Shown: positions 40,950 through 49,617, numbered from the stretch's first letter. The stretch is DNA of 64,000 nucleotides from Pelotomaculum sp. PtaB.Bin104 (GCA_002067205.1 MVQL01000229.1:82641-146640); one strand, 5' to 3'. The notes: a model not told the origin generated them from the sequence alone. Numbers and translations are program-made.

Positions 40950-41450
40950 AGTACGGAAATTGGCTACCCGCTGCCGGAAGGCCTGCTGTTCTCCCGGTTT
41001 TTCAACGGCAGGCTGTATGCCAACCTATCCTTCTTGCAGTGGTTCTGGTTTGATGCGATGGGCGCCCCGCCCGCTGAATCCAAAGCTTTCTGGGGAGGCC
41101 ACCAGCCGGAAATTGAGATTAATCACATAAAGCGGTCCAAGTGCTGGTCAGTTTTTGAAAAGCTGTATTATATGTTCCGGACCGGCGCCGTCATGAAATC
41201 CGGAACAAGGAGGCCGGTTACAGCCGGGAGATATACTGGTAGCGCCGTCCACCGATCCGGGCTGGACACCGTTATTTTAAAAGCAGGCGCTGTGGTCATG
41301 GAAACTGGAGGCTACCTATCCCACGGGGCTATTGTGGCCAAGGAATACGGCGTGCCCGCAGTAGTAAATATACCGGGAGTGATGAGGGTGATCAAAGAGG
41401 GCAGCCTGGTGGTGGTCGACGGGTATGAAGGCAAAGTATATCTTAAGTAA
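40950..41450 (+). pseudogene. Decayed PEP-synthase/rifampicin-phosphotransferase-like gene
   Basis: Two parts of a ~800-residue family are joined. The first ('YPLPEGLLFSRFFNGRLYAN', 'LSFLQWFWFDAMGAPPAES') is a segment that normally lies far from the C-terminus. The second is the mobile phosphohistidine domain (METGGYLSHGAIVAKEYGVP, catalytic His). Between them the true frame has shifted: +2 reads 'LQPGDILVAPSTDPGWTPLF' and meets a stop at a T-run (ttattttaaaag), after which the original frame resumes with 'LKAGAVVMETGG'. Thus at least one frameshift plus a large internal deletion. The remaining continuous frame is not a working enzyme. Confidence 0.8.
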
Positions 41451-41491
41451 AAATACAAGCTGGAAAGCTTATAGGAGCCTGGTGAAAAGAC

Positions 41492-41815
41492 ATGCATAAC
41501 ACTTTGGCCAAACTAGCGGAAGCAAAAATCCGTGAGGCTATTAATAACGGGGAATTAAAAAACCTGCCGGGGGCTGGCAAACCGGTTGAGATCGATAATA
41601 TGCTCTTCGTTCCTTATGAAGACCGGTTGGCCTACATGGTAATGAAAAATGCGGGACTGGTGCCCAATGAGGTCGCTTTAAAAAAAGAAATAGCCTGTTT
41701 GCAAAAATCATTAGCTGATTGCCAGGACCCGTCAAACAAAGATGTACTTAAAAAGAGATTAAGAGACTACAACATCCAGTACCATATCATTATGGAAAAA
41801 AAGGCGAGAAGGTAA
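41492..41815 (+). CDS. DUF1992 (DnaJ-homologue-C28-like) protein
   Basis: 107 residues with the family signature AEAKIREAINNGELKNLPGAGKP and RLAYMVMKNAGLVPNEV. The family (YhdN/DNAJC28 conserved region) is widespread and of unknown function. Complete; it follows the decayed PEP-synthase gene by ~40 bp. Confidence 0.85.
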   Translation: MHNTLAKLAEAKIREAINNGELKNLPGAGKPVEIDNMLFVPYEDRLAYMVMKNAGLVPNEVALKKEIACLQKSLADCQDPSNKDVLKKRLRDYNIQYHIIMEKKARR

Positions 41816-41854
41816 GTCGGGTAATTACCAGCAATACAACGGTATTTTTTATTT

Positions 41855-41875
41855 AACTGCGGAATCTCCGCAGTC
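41855..41875. repeat. ACTGCGGA-ATC-TCCGCAGT palindrome
   Basis: A 19-bp intergenic palindrome. A 21-bp near-identical version (AACTGCGGA-ATT-TCCGCAGTT) lies inside the ParB-MT-A70 gene at 50372-50392. Confidence 0.5.
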
Positions 41876-41974
41876 CATCAGCATAGGGTTTACCAGCACC
41901 ATGACATAAACAACGGAGGCGGAACAGATCGCCTCCCGAGACTTGATTAAAGCCGCGGCCCGTGTCTTCAATTT

Positions 41975-42727
41975 TTATCTAATCTCAGGTGAAGCGTTTA
42001 AATCATAAGGATTTGTTCTTATTGCAAGTGAGAATAAATAGGGGTAATCTTTACTCAAATATCTCATATATTGTAACCACTCTAAAATCAAAGAATTGTA
42101 GGCTCTTTTGATATCGTTGGAGAGATGTTCTGAATCCGCTTTTGATATCTGTCTTAAATCTTTTCTGACAATTAATTCTTCAGACAAATGAAAAACTGCC
42201 CATAATAGTTCTGTGAAGGATTCATGTTCAAGTAAATTAGGGTTTTCTAATAGCCGTAATAAAAAGTCCCTTCTTTCCAATAAAAAAATATATAAGTGCT
42301 CAATATCATCATTGCTTTTTATAGTTATATTAAAACTACGATCTTTGATATATGCTTCCGCTTTAATAAAATCTTTCCTAAGCCAATTGTTCTTTATAAT
42401 AAGGTTTTTTTCAAGCTCCTGCGAATTTGAATCAAAGCTTGAAAAATATTTTAAAAGCCGGTTCCCCACTTCACTAAAAAAAGCACCTATGACCATGTTA
42501 AGTTTCTTGAGCATAACATGTTTTTCTCTTTCATCTAGTAATCTTTGCAATATTATTGAAACTAATAAAACCTCAATGGGCAGAAAGGCAAGTTCTCCAA
42601 CTAAATATTTAAATATATGATAAGTATCTCTAAAAATCAAATAATGAATAAAGTAAAGGGAAACGGATAAAAAAATTAGTAATAGGCTTAAATTAATTGT
42701 CCAGTAGCGTTTCAAGTGTAACTGCAA
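41975..42727 (-). CDS. Membrane protein of unknown function
   Basis: 250 residues: two N-terminal membrane helices (INLSLLLIFLSVSLYFIHYL and VGELAFLPIEVLLVSIILQ), then a helical, charged cytoplasmic domain (~170 residues). The conserved-looking 'LDEREKHVMLKKLNMVIGAF' segment follows the second helix. Similar two-helix proteins exist in anaerobic bacteria and archaea without known function. It is AT-rich compared with its neighbours and stands alone. Confidence 0.75.
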   Translation of the reverse strand: MQLHLKRYWTINLSLLLIFLSVSLYFIHYLIFRDTYHIFKYLVGELAFLPIEVLLVSIILQRLLDEREKHVMLKKLNMVIGAFFSEVGNRLLKYFSSFDSNSQELEKNLIIKNNWLRKDFIKAEAYIKDRSFNITIKSNDDIEHLYIFLLERRDFLLRLLENPNLLEHESFTELLWAVFHLSEELIVRKDLRQISKADSEHLSNDIKRAYNSLILEWLQYMRYLSKDYPYLFSLAIRTNPYDLNASPEIR

Positions 42728-42839
42728 CCTTCCCCTGTATTTAATAGCGAACTTATATTATATTATGTGTTAATGGTTAATTATGTTATATTATGCTAAT
42801 AATTTTTCCATTGGAAAGGGCTGCCGTTAGCTAGTAACT

Positions 42840-43094
42840 TTAATAGAATCCGGCCTGCCTGATCGGAGACGAGACCGTGTACGCATAAGTGACCATCATC
42901 AAAGGTCGTTCCCCGGCTATTTCGTGGTAGTGGGACGAGCCGTAGGGTAATAGTATCCTGGTTACCCCGGGGATGCAGTTGCCTGTGGCCGTCATTCTGG
43001 TGGTCAAACCGGTGTGATCATAAACGTGATAGTTCTGACAATCATAATTTTGGGGAGCCATTATAAGTTTGGCCGGGAATGCCGCTCTCCTCAC
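42840..43094 (-). CDS. Small hypothetical protein (weak)
   Basis: An 84-codon frame starting at GTG, with a plausible protein from MAPQNYDCQNYHVYDHTGL onward. No clear ribosome site precedes any start, although AGGAG lies just inside the GTG start. The composition (Tyr, His, Thr rich) is protein-like, and a 15-bp palindrome (GTCCAACTGTTGGAC, 43104-43118) lies upstream. No family recognised. Confidence 0.35.
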   Translation of the reverse strand: MRRAAFPAKLIMAPQNYDCQNYHVYDHTGLTTRMTATGNCIPGVTRILLPYGSSHYHEIAGERPLMMVTYAYTVSSPIRQAGFY

Positions 43095-43239
43095 AAACTA
43101 TTCGTCCAACTGTTGGACAATAAAAAAATTTGAAAACCCAAAACCCGGGAATTCCTCCCTAGTTCGTTTTCTAACTATCCTTTAACAAATATGAACTATA
43201 TGAATATAATGGAAATTATATTGTAAAGGGTGCATTGAT

Positions 43240-44700
43240 ATGTATAACTCTCAAACTTCCGATAAAAGGCAGGGTGTGCACGCTGAATCAGCTAACTCAG
43301 AAATAACCAGTACCAAGGCATGCCCCGTCCGGTGTGGTAACTTACTGCAAAACCCCAGCTTTGAAGCAGGTTTGTTTGGATGGGAGACTGCAAATGTGTC
43401 TTCCATGTCCAGAGAAAACGTCTTTGAGGGAACGCAGGTGGCTCGAATGGGGTATTTTGAAGCCAGTATGTTTCAGGATGTCTCAATTGCAAATACGGGT
43501 CACGAACCTTTATTTTTAAGTTTCAATGTAATTCAAACTGCTGACCCCACGCGCAGTGTCGGCAAATTAGTAGCAGAGGTATTGTGGCTGGACGCAGACC
43601 GCAACACCATTGCCTACGGTCTTAGGCTTCATCTTCCAAACGGAAGAATTAACACTGTTTCCTGGCTCACCCTCTTTGACATTACCGACCAGCCACCCGC
43701 TGGTGCGGTCTGGGCCAGATTACTGTTTAGCCGCAGAACGGCGGGAGAAACCGACATAGACATAGATCAGGTCATCCTGGCTCCGGTGGATACTGCTAAT
43801 CTGGTGCAAAACCCGAGCTTTGAACTGGGATTGACCGATTGGACGGCAGCTAAATTTAAGCCAACCTTTGAAAGAGCCCTCGAAGGTGTTGCCGCTGTGG
43901 TTGCTTCAGAAAGTGATACCTTATACCAGGATGTGCCGTTAACCAACCTTCCGGTGAATTCTTCTTTTCTGTTTAGTTTTGCAGGGCTTGGCTTTGACGG
44001 GCCTTCACTGTCAGTGAAAGTGCTTTGGGTGAATGAAACAGACGCTGTGATAGGAACAGGGCTGGATCTTTCCATCCCGTCCTTAACTAATGCTCAGGGT
44101 AACTATCTATCCTTCCTTGACATCACCAGTCCCGCCCCTGCCGCGGCTAAGGCAAGAATTTTATTCACTGCCACCGTTCCGATAGCGAGTAACTTACGCT
44201 TAGATCAAGTTATTCTGGCCAGAGTCCCTACAACCAACCTGGTGCAAAACCCCAGTTATGAAAATGGTTTAAACAACTGGTTCCCTGTGAATGTAACCTC
44301 GCTGACGACAAACCTGGCCTATGAAGGAACTAAGGTAGCCAGGGTTGACGAAGATGGAGGTGTGCTCTTCCAGCAGGTCCCCATCGCCCCTGCGGCCGAC
44401 CATTGCTTCCTGTTGAACTTCGGCCTTGGTTACAGGAAACTGGAAAACGTTGCTGCTTATTCCGGCGACATACTGGCAAAGGTATACTGGCTGGATCAAC
44501 ACGGTAGGGAGATCGGCCTGGGGCTTAGCTTGGTGCTTCCCGGCTTTATTCCAAGCATGAATCAGTGGCGGGTTTATACCGGCATCACCGAACCGGCACC
44601 ACGGTGCGCAGTAACAGCCAGGGTACAATTCACCAAAGAGGATGGCAGTACGCTTGGTGTTGTTGATATCGACCACGTGGTGTTGAGCCGCTTGGTTTAA
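43240..44700 (+). CDS. Protein of three tandem beta-sandwich (NTTRR-F1/carbohydrate-binding-like) repeats
   Basis: 486 residues made of three repeats of about 150 residues, starting at residues 34 (NLLQNPSFEAGLFGW), 187 (NLVQNPSFELGLTDW) and 333 (NLVQNPSYENGLNNW). Each ends with 'D-x-D-x-V-I/V-L-A/S-R/P'. The NPSFExGxxxW opening is typical of CBM4/9-like jelly rolls and of the NTTRR-F1 domains of exosporium-type proteins in this group. There is no signal peptide, which would fit a spore-surface protein deposited from the mother cell (inference). Ribosome site AAAGGG. Confidence 0.75.
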   Translation: MYNSQTSDKRQGVHAESANSEITSTKACPVRCGNLLQNPSFEAGLFGWETANVSSMSRENVFEGTQVARMGYFEASMFQDVSIANTGHEPLFLSFNVIQTADPTRSVGKLVAEVLWLDADRNTIAYGLRLHLPNGRINTVSWLTLFDITDQPPAGAVWARLLFSRRTAGETDIDIDQVILAPVDTANLVQNPSFELGLTDWTAAKFKPTFERALEGVAAVVASESDTLYQDVPLTNLPVNSSFLFSFAGLGFDGPSLSVKVLWVNETDAVIGTGLDLSIPSLTNAQGNYLSFLDITSPAPAAAKARILFTATVPIASNLRLDQVILARVPTTNLVQNPSYENGLNNWFPVNVTSLTTNLAYEGTKVARVDEDGGVLFQQVPIAPAADHCFLLNFGLGYRKLENVAAYSGDILAKVYWLDQHGREIGLGLSLVLPGFIPSMNQWRVYTGITEPAPRCAVTARVQFTKEDGSTLGVVDIDHVVLSRLV

Positions 44701-44762
44701 AGGGGTTCACACGCACAAAACTAATGTTTGACAAACACATGTACTTCAATTATAATATAACT

Positions 44763-44829
44763 GACCGGTAAATCCTGCCGGTCTTTTTATTTTTATAGGC
44801 AGGCCCCCGCTTACCGGTTGGGGCCTGCC
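44763..44829 (+). terminator. Terminator plus second strong hairpin before DUF1659 gene
   Basis: GACCGG (44763) pairs with CCGGTC (44778), followed by TTTTTATTTTT. Directly after it, GGCAGGCCCC (44798) pairs perfectly with GGGGCCTGCC (44820), 26 nt before the next start codon; this second hairpin may protect the following mRNA or block read-through. Confidence 0.7.
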
Positions 44830-44854
44830 GCATTAAGAAAGGGGGAAAAAGAAT

Positions 44855-45079
44855 ATGGCAGTAACCAAAGTCCCGGTAGGCGCAGCCCTAAAGCTGAAGC
44901 TGAATACCGGCACGGACGGCAGCGGCAACCCGATCTTCAGGTCCAAGAGCCTGAGCAACGTCAAGCCGACCGCCGCCGAAGCGGACATCTACGATGTGGC
45001 CGTATCCCTGTCCGGATTGCAGAGCTACACGCTCAGCAGCATCAGCAGGGTGGACAGCGCCGAGCTGATCAACGCCTAG
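44855..45079 (+). CDS. DUF1659 protein
   Basis: 74 residues, with 'KLKLNTGTDGSGNPIFRSKS' and 'ADIYDVAVSLSGLQSYTLSS', characteristic of DUF1659. The strong ribosome site AAAGGGGG precedes it. In Firmicutes it commonly sits with DUF2922 and YvrJ proteins, as here. The function is unknown; codon use is GC-rich and suggests high expression. Confidence 0.88.
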   Translation: MAVTKVPVGAALKLKLNTGTDGSGNPIFRSKSLSNVKPTAAEADIYDVAVSLSGLQSYTLSSISRVDSAELINA

Positions 45080-45168
45080 TTCAGCAACTAACGAAAGAAC
45101 AGGGCAAACCGGGGGAACTGTTCTCCTTGGTTTAATGCAAGACCAAATTCAGAAAGGGGGCGAGGCAA

Positions 45169-45393
45169 TTGGCAAAGGTGCTCCGCATGAGCTTTAAAAA
45201 CGAGGGCGGCAACACAGTCAGCATCAGCCTGGACGCGCCGCGGGACAACCTGACCGAGGCCGAGGTGCAGGCGGCGATGGACCTGGTGATCTCCAAGAAC
45301 ATCTTCACCTCTACCGGCGGCAACCTGGTGTCCAAGTTCGACGCGAAGATTATCGACACCACCGTCACCGACCTGTACACACCGGCGGTTTAA
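45169..45393 (+). CDS. DUF2922 protein
   Basis: 74 residues, starting at TTG with GGGGGCGAGG upstream. 'RMSFKNEGGNTVSISLDAPR' and 'AAMDLVISKNIFTSTGGNLV' are the typical DUF2922 strands and helix. It follows the DUF1659 gene by 90 bp and is closed by a terminator. Function unknown. Confidence 0.88.
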   Translation: MAKVLRMSFKNEGGNTVSISLDAPRDNLTEAEVQAAMDLVISKNIFTSTGGNLVSKFDAKIIDTTVTDLYTPAV

Positions 45394-45424
45394 CGAGATA
45401 AAGCTTACACAATAGCCTTGATCC

Positions 45425-45449
45425 GAGGGGGGAATACCTCCCTCTTTTT
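45425..45449 (+). terminator. Terminator after DUF2922 gene
   Basis: GAGGGGGG pairs with CCTCCCTC (one G-U pair) around an AATA loop, followed by TTTTT. Confidence 0.85.
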
Positions 45450-45464
45450 ATACCTGGGATAAGT

Positions 45465-45540
45465 AAACCAGGGGGACAGTTCTCATGGTTTGGAAAAGCA
45501 ACAAACCATAGAAAACCGTCCCCCGGTTTCCCTTGGTTTG
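45465..45540. repeat. REP-like hairpin element, copy 2
   Basis: AAACCAGGGGGACAGTTCTC and CATGGTTTG on the left pair imperfectly with CAAACCAT and AACCGTCCCCCGGTTT on the right, around a short loop. It shares the (G)AAC(C/T)GTCCCCCTGGTTT core with 39978-40025 and lies exactly between the DUF2922 terminator and yvrJ. Confidence 0.7.
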
Positions 45541-45570
45541 CATATTAATATTGAAGGAGGCGATTCGAAG

Positions 45571-45753
45571 GTGGAAGAAATCATCAAGCTGGCGGGCAAT
45601 TATGGCTTTCCGATGGTGGTGGCGGGCTATTTGCTGATCCGTCTGGAGCCGGTGATCAAAGATTTGCAGATAAGCATCAACTCGCTAACCATCGTGGTCG
45701 CCAGGCAAAGCGGCCTGGAGATGGATGAGATCAGCAAGATCGTTAACGGATAA
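45571..45753 (+). CDS. YvrJ-family small membrane protein
   Basis: 60 residues starting at GTG with AAGGAGG upstream: 'VEEIIKLAGNYGFPMVVAGY' followed by LLIRLEPVIKDLQ. The single membrane helix and G-F-P motif are typical of the YvrJ family. The longer frame that starts upstream begins inside the REP-like hairpin and is rejected. It completes the DUF1659/DUF2922/YvrJ set; function unknown. Confidence 0.85.
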   Translation: MEEIIKLAGNYGFPMVVAGYLLIRLEPVIKDLQISINSLTIVVARQSGLEMDEISKIVNG

Positions 45754-45769
45754 AATGAGAGATGAAAAA

Positions 45770-45812
45770 CCGCTTCCAGGTAAAGTTGAGATCCTGAAAG
45801 CGGCTATTTTTT
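45770..45812 (+). terminator. Terminator after yvrJ
   Basis: CCGCTT-C-CAGG pairs with CCTG-A-AAGCGG, followed by a TATTTTTT run. The rest of the ~300-bp stretch to 46054 holds no gene that can be supported. Confidence 0.7.
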
Positions 45813-46054
45813 CTTTCCCGACCTTTTTACTATTCAACATAGCTTCAATTCTACACTCTTACCCCGCTCAGCACACAGCCTAGCATTCCAAACCGTCTTA
45901 CCATGATATTTACATAACCCTGTTCCTTAAACAATCTGACTATTTTTCTGTTTTTCGATCCAGGTCGGCTTTATACATCTCACTCTAAAAGTCCTGTCTA
46001 AAACCGCGACTAATCCCACCTGCGTGAATTTCCATTCCAAATCTGTTAAATCCT

Positions 46055-46450
46055 CTATTTTGCGTTCACATCTGGTTGATGAATTCCAAATATATTTCCT
46101 TCGGTATCAAAATAGTATCCCTGCCACGCCATTCCAGGGAGGGCGTTTTTGGGCATTGCAACCTTGCCGCCATTTTTAAGTATTTTAGATTCTATTGAGT
46201 CGTAATCTTCAACGCCCATTGTACAAACATATGCATTTAAACCTTGACTTGCTTCTGGTGGAGCACTTTGGCGCTGCATCAATGCACCATTGATTCCAGG
46301 TTCATTATCATTGCCTGTCACTGCTCCATAGTAAGGCATTCCTGCATAATCGCTCCAATCTTGAAATGACCAGCCGAATACCTCTCCATAAAACTCTTTG
46401 GCACGTTCCATGTTGTCCACATGAATTTCGAAATGAATAACTCTTCCCAT
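46055..46450 (-). CDS. VOC-family (glyoxalase/bleomycin-resistance-like) protein
   Basis: 131 residues with two beta-alpha-beta-beta-beta units: HFEIHVDNMERAKEFYGEVF-GW at the start and 'YVCTMGVEDYDSIESKILKN' in the second half, ending 'YYFDTEGNIFGIHQPD'. Possible metal ligands are the N-terminal His and the C-terminal Glu. The ribosome site GGAGGTAATC fixes the start. The substrate is unknown. Confidence 0.9.
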   Translation of the reverse strand: MGRVIHFEIHVDNMERAKEFYGEVFGWSFQDWSDYAGMPYYGAVTGNDNEPGINGALMQRQSAPPEASQGLNAYVCTMGVEDYDSIESKILKNGGKVAMPKNALPGMAWQGYYFDTEGNIFGIHQPDVNAK

Positions 46451-46918
46451 GATTACCTCCTAACAAACCTCCTCGATGGGAGGCCTATTTTTCCTAAAAT
46501 TGTCTACAGGTGTGGTTAATGATATTATATCCATGACCACTAAATTGCCCTCCCCCCATTTTTCGTAAGATACTCAGGCTACTTTCCACAACACCAGTAG
46601 CAACAAGAAAAAACGAAATCAGTATTCAGTCTATTGCTGCCAATCCCGTCACAGAGCAACTACAATCTTCATTACCTGATTCTCCTTATTCTTTTCCTTA
46701 TTTCTGCGAACGTAGCTTTTGGCTATTATTTTTCATGCAGTATATTTCACCTCTTATTTTTAAAACCGTTCACAAGTCATACAAAGCATCCACTTAAGTA
46801 TTGCAATATTTCACCTCATAATGATAATCCTCCTGCATGAAGTCACGCGATCACATTCATAGAATATCATGTCCCGGAATTTCCGCAGGGAAACATAACT
46901 TTGGTAAGGACAAGAACA
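46451..46918. other. ~470-bp region with no supported gene
   Basis: AT-rich spacer between the VOC gene and the prophage remnant. A 68-codon plus-strand frame is present but lacks a ribosome site and has a composition unlike a protein. Confidence 0.6.
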
Positions 46919-47029
46919 TTATTGAATTTGGAAACGCGTCATTTCCTTGGAATACGCAACAGAGATAACCGTGTTTTCCAGGCCCAGGCTGGCCAGGCTG
47001 CCCCTTAGCAGCGCAATCGCCTCGCGCTA
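46919..47029 (-). pseudogene. C-terminal remnant at the prophage edge
   Basis: An open stretch of about 36 codons in the phage direction (EAIALLRGSLASLGLENTVI then SVAYSKEMTRFQIQ and stop) with protein-like GC-rich codon use, but no start: a TAG precedes it. It is probably the tail of a deleted phage gene and marks the left limit of the remnant. Confidence 0.4.
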
Positions 47030-47047
47030 TAAAATTTTTTCGTAATT

Positions 47048-47236
47048 TTACCGTACCTCCTCGTTAACTTTTGGTTTATAAATTTCCTCCCACTCCGCCA
47101 GCCCCTCGGCGATGGCCCACAGCGTAGCGCCGGGGTTATGTTCCCGGATATACCGCCAGCGGTACAGGTCCTCCAACTTCAGCAGCCTGGCGGTGTTTTG
47201 CTCGCAGAAATCCAGGATCACCCACTGATCGTTCAT
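47048..47236 (-). CDS. Small phage protein of unknown function
   Basis: 62 residues (MNDQWVILDFCEQNTARLLK...WAIAEGLAEWEEIYKP), 3 bp after the helicase stop, with GGTGG upstream. It is translated with the replication module. No family recognised. Confidence 0.65.
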   Translation of the reverse strand: MNDQWVILDFCEQNTARLLKLEDLYRWRYIREHNPGATLWAIAEGLAEWEEIYKPKVNEEVR

Positions 47237-47239
47237 AAT

Positions 47240-48508
47240 TTACACCACCACCTTCCTGGTCACTTTTTCTTTCGGCCCGACCCGGCGGATCAGCTCCAGC
47301 CAAGGGATATCCATCTCTGTTAGCTCCCCGCTGTCCCTGGCCTTGGCGATCTCCACTTTAACCAGGGATGCCTCCGGTTTTTCCTTCTTGTCCCGGGACA
47401 GCAGGATCACGGTGTCGGCCACCTCCTCGGCCTGCCCGGTGTCCCGCAGGTCGGCCAGCGTTGGCTTTTGGCCCTCCGCGCCGCGGTTCAGCTGCCACAG
47501 GGCCAGAATCGGTATGTTCAGGTTGATTGCCAGGTCCTTCAGCCGATTGGCAATTTCGCTCATCCGGGAGTAGTCGCTGCGGTAAGCACTGTCCGTGGTC
47601 AGGCGCCCGGCATGGTCAATGATCAGGTACTCGCCCCGGCCGGCTAGCTGCTCCAGCCGCGCCAGCTGCTGCAGTTTCCCCGGCGTGTTGGCCTCCGTGT
47701 CGATGCGCAGGTATTTAAGGTAATCCTTGATCTCCGCGTGCGCCGCCCGGATGTCGCGCTTGTCGTAGTCGTTAAAAGTGCAGTCACGGAATTTTTTCAG
47801 TGCCACCCCGCTTTGATAAGCTAAAATGCGCTTGACGATCTGCTCCCTGGGCATTTCACCGGACCAGTACAGCACGTTCCAGCAGACCCCGATGCAGGCC
47901 AGCGCGGAGATGATCGCCAGCATGGACTTGCCGACGCTGGTCCGGGCGGCCAGGATGCACACCTCGCCGGCCCGGATCCCGCCGGTGGCCATGTCGAGGT
48001 CGTTTATGCCCAGGCCCACATAGGGCTGCAAATATTTGCGGCCGAGCAGTTTTTCCACATCGAGCACGTCCGCGGCGCTGGTGGTGCCCGTGCCGGCAGA
48101 GCGCCGGGCTAAGCTGGTGATCACCTCCTGCTCGATTTCCTCATAGTCCAGGCCGTCGGCAAAAGCCGCCTGGGCCCGGGTTATGGCGTGGTGCAGGCGG
48201 CGGCCGTGCTCCTTCTTGCGTAAAATCCCGGCGTAGTGTTCGATGCTGGCTGAAAAGCAGGCCCGCTCTTTCAGCTTTAAAATATCGGACAGCGTCAGCT
48301 TGCCGCGGGCTTCCTCCTTGAGCAACAGCGGCTCCGGACTCTTGCCGGCCTTCAAGAGATCGAGGATGGTCTGCCAGATCGTCCGGTGCACCTCGTCGGT
48401 GAAGTCGTCCACGGTCAGGGTGGCCACCTTCGGCAGCACGTCCGGGCTCGAGATCACCGCCCCCAGGATGGCTGCCTCGGCGTCCGGGCTGCGCGGCTCC
48501 TCAAGCAT
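47240..48508 (-). CDS. Phage replicative DNA helicase (DnaB type)
   Basis: 422 residues. The N-terminal DnaB domain (SPDAEAAILGAVISSPDVLP) is followed by the RecA-like motor with Walker A as ARTSVGKS, Walker B LIIDHAGRL and the 'WQLNRGAEGQKPTLADLRDT' motif. It unwinds DNA at the phage fork. The start overlaps the upstream replication gene by 8 nt. The GKS loop is A-R-T-S-V-G-K-S, as in DnaB. Confidence 0.92.
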   Translation of the reverse strand: MLEEPRSPDAEAAILGAVISSPDVLPKVATLTVDDFTDEVHRTIWQTILDLLKAGKSPEPLLLKEEARGKLTLSDILKLKERACFSASIEHYAGILRKKEHGRRLHHAITRAQAAFADGLDYEEIEQEVITSLARRSAGTGTTSAADVLDVEKLLGRKYLQPYVGLGINDLDMATGGIRAGEVCILAARTSVGKSMLAIISALACIGVCWNVLYWSGEMPREQIVKRILAYQSGVALKKFRDCTFNDYDKRDIRAAHAEIKDYLKYLRIDTEANTPGKLQQLARLEQLAGRGEYLIIDHAGRLTTDSAYRSDYSRMSEIANRLKDLAINLNIPILALWQLNRGAEGQKPTLADLRDTGQAEEVADTVILLSRDKKEKPEASLVKVEIAKARDSGELTEMDIPWLELIRRVGPKEKVTRKVVV

Positions 48509-49346
48509 GGGGACGCCTCATCGGCATCTGGCGGTACTTCTCAATGACCTCCGGTGAGAACAGGTCTTTGGCCCTTTTAGGTGGCAATTTCGGCTCCGGT
48601 TTTGGCTCCGGCTCAAACTTGGGTTGCCGGTGCTTTTTGTAATTATTTAAAGGGTCGCTCACATCTACAAATTTAGGCAGCCCGTTGCCCCTGGTCAGGA
48701 ACTCCTCCAGCGACCACTTGTAGCTGAAGAAATACTCTTCGCCGGCCAGCACGGTGGCATAGTTGTCGATAGCCGCGCAGATCTCCGGGACCGAATAGGT
48801 TTTGAGCCTGGCGTTGAGGTGGCCCTTCAGCTTGTCCGTCAGCTCCCGGTGTTCGATGATTTTTTTGTCGTTCCAGTGTCTAAAAACCGTATATACAGGT
48901 TCAATTAAATTAGGTTCACTTGAATTAGGTTCAGTTAAGTTAAGTTGACCGGGATTTTCCGGGGCATTCCCGGAAGTTCCGGCGCTTTCCCGGGGGTTTT
49001 CGAAGGATCCGGGATAGGGCGGGTTTCTTGGGTGCGTCGCCCGCTTGTGAATATCCTGGTGCTTCTCCCACTTGCAAAACTGGATATACCGCTCGCCGTC
49101 CGCTTCATACCACCAGATCAGGTTGGCGGACTCGATCTCTTTGAGCGCCTCTTCCACCTCAGCCGCCGACTGCCGGCGCATGGGAAGCACCAGGGCCTTC
49201 AACTTCTTCGGTGACCCGGGCAGGATGCCCCAGTCGTCGGCGTGCGGGATCATCCAGGTGAACAGCAGGGCGGCAAAGTCGCTTAAATCGTTCACTTTTT
49301 CTGATACAGAGATACTTTTTCCTAACATGCGCCGATTAGCCATCAC
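48501..49346 (-). CDS. Phage replisome organiser/DnaD-like replication protein
   Basis: 281 residues. The N-terminal winged-helix part (LSDFAALLFTWMIPHADDWG, WWYEADGERYIQFCKWEKHQ) is typical of phage replication initiators; a low-complexity linker rich in N, E, P and S follows (~residues 110-150), then a DnaD-like helical domain. It probably loads the adjacent helicase. GTG-ATG start after GGAGGACAAAA. First gene of a two-gene overlap with the helicase. Confidence 0.8.
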   Translation of the reverse strand: MMANRRMLGKSISVSEKVNDLSDFAALLFTWMIPHADDWGILPGSPKKLKALVLPMRRQSAAEVEEALKEIESANLIWWYEADGERYIQFCKWEKHQDIHKRATHPRNPPYPGSFENPRESAGTSGNAPENPGQLNLTEPNSSEPNLIEPVYTVFRHWNDKKIIEHRELTDKLKGHLNARLKTYSVPEICAAIDNYATVLAGEEYFFSYKWSLEEFLTRGNGLPKFVDVSDPLNNYKKHRQPKFEPEPKPEPKLPPKRAKDLFSPEVIEKYRQMPMRRPHA

Positions 49347-49387
49347 TTTTGTCCTCCAGATTTATTTTCATTATTGTCAAACCGGGA

Positions 49388-49612
49388 TCAATGCCTTTGT
49401 TCAAAGCATTCTCTACGCTTTCGCCCTGCTAAAATTGGGCGCTTAAGCTGTTCATCGCTCATTTCCTCCTGCCCGGCCATAAAAACAAAACCGGACAACC
49501 AGATTGCTCCAGCTGTCCGGTACTCACCCCGGCCGGTGACGGAGGTCACGGCCTCCTGTTCAATAATTTTTTTGTCCTTCGGCCGCTTGGGAAATTGCGG
49601 CTTTGGTGGCAT
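49388..49612 (-). CDS. Small phage protein of unknown function
   Basis: 74 residues from ATG 49612, which follows GGAGGAGAGTGATTGAT: 'MPPKPQFPKRPKDKKIIEQE' then a GRGEYRTAGAIWLSG stretch. The longer frame overlaps the methyltransferase end and is not needed. It lies between the ParB-MT-A70 gene and the replication gene. No family recognised. Confidence 0.6.
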   Translation of the reverse strand: MPPKPQFPKRPKDKKIIEQEAVTSVTGRGEYRTAGAIWLSGFVFMAGQEEMSDEQLKRPILAGRKRRECFEQRH

Positions 49613-49617
49613 ATCAA

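Noticed and set aside
45490..45570. Upstream extension of yvrJ
   Set aside because: It starts inside the REP-like hairpin; GTG 45571 with AAGGAGG gives the normal family length.
46634..46840. 68-codon plus-strand ORF
   Set aside because: No ribosome site, low-complexity hydrophobic sequence in AT-rich spacer, no family resemblance.
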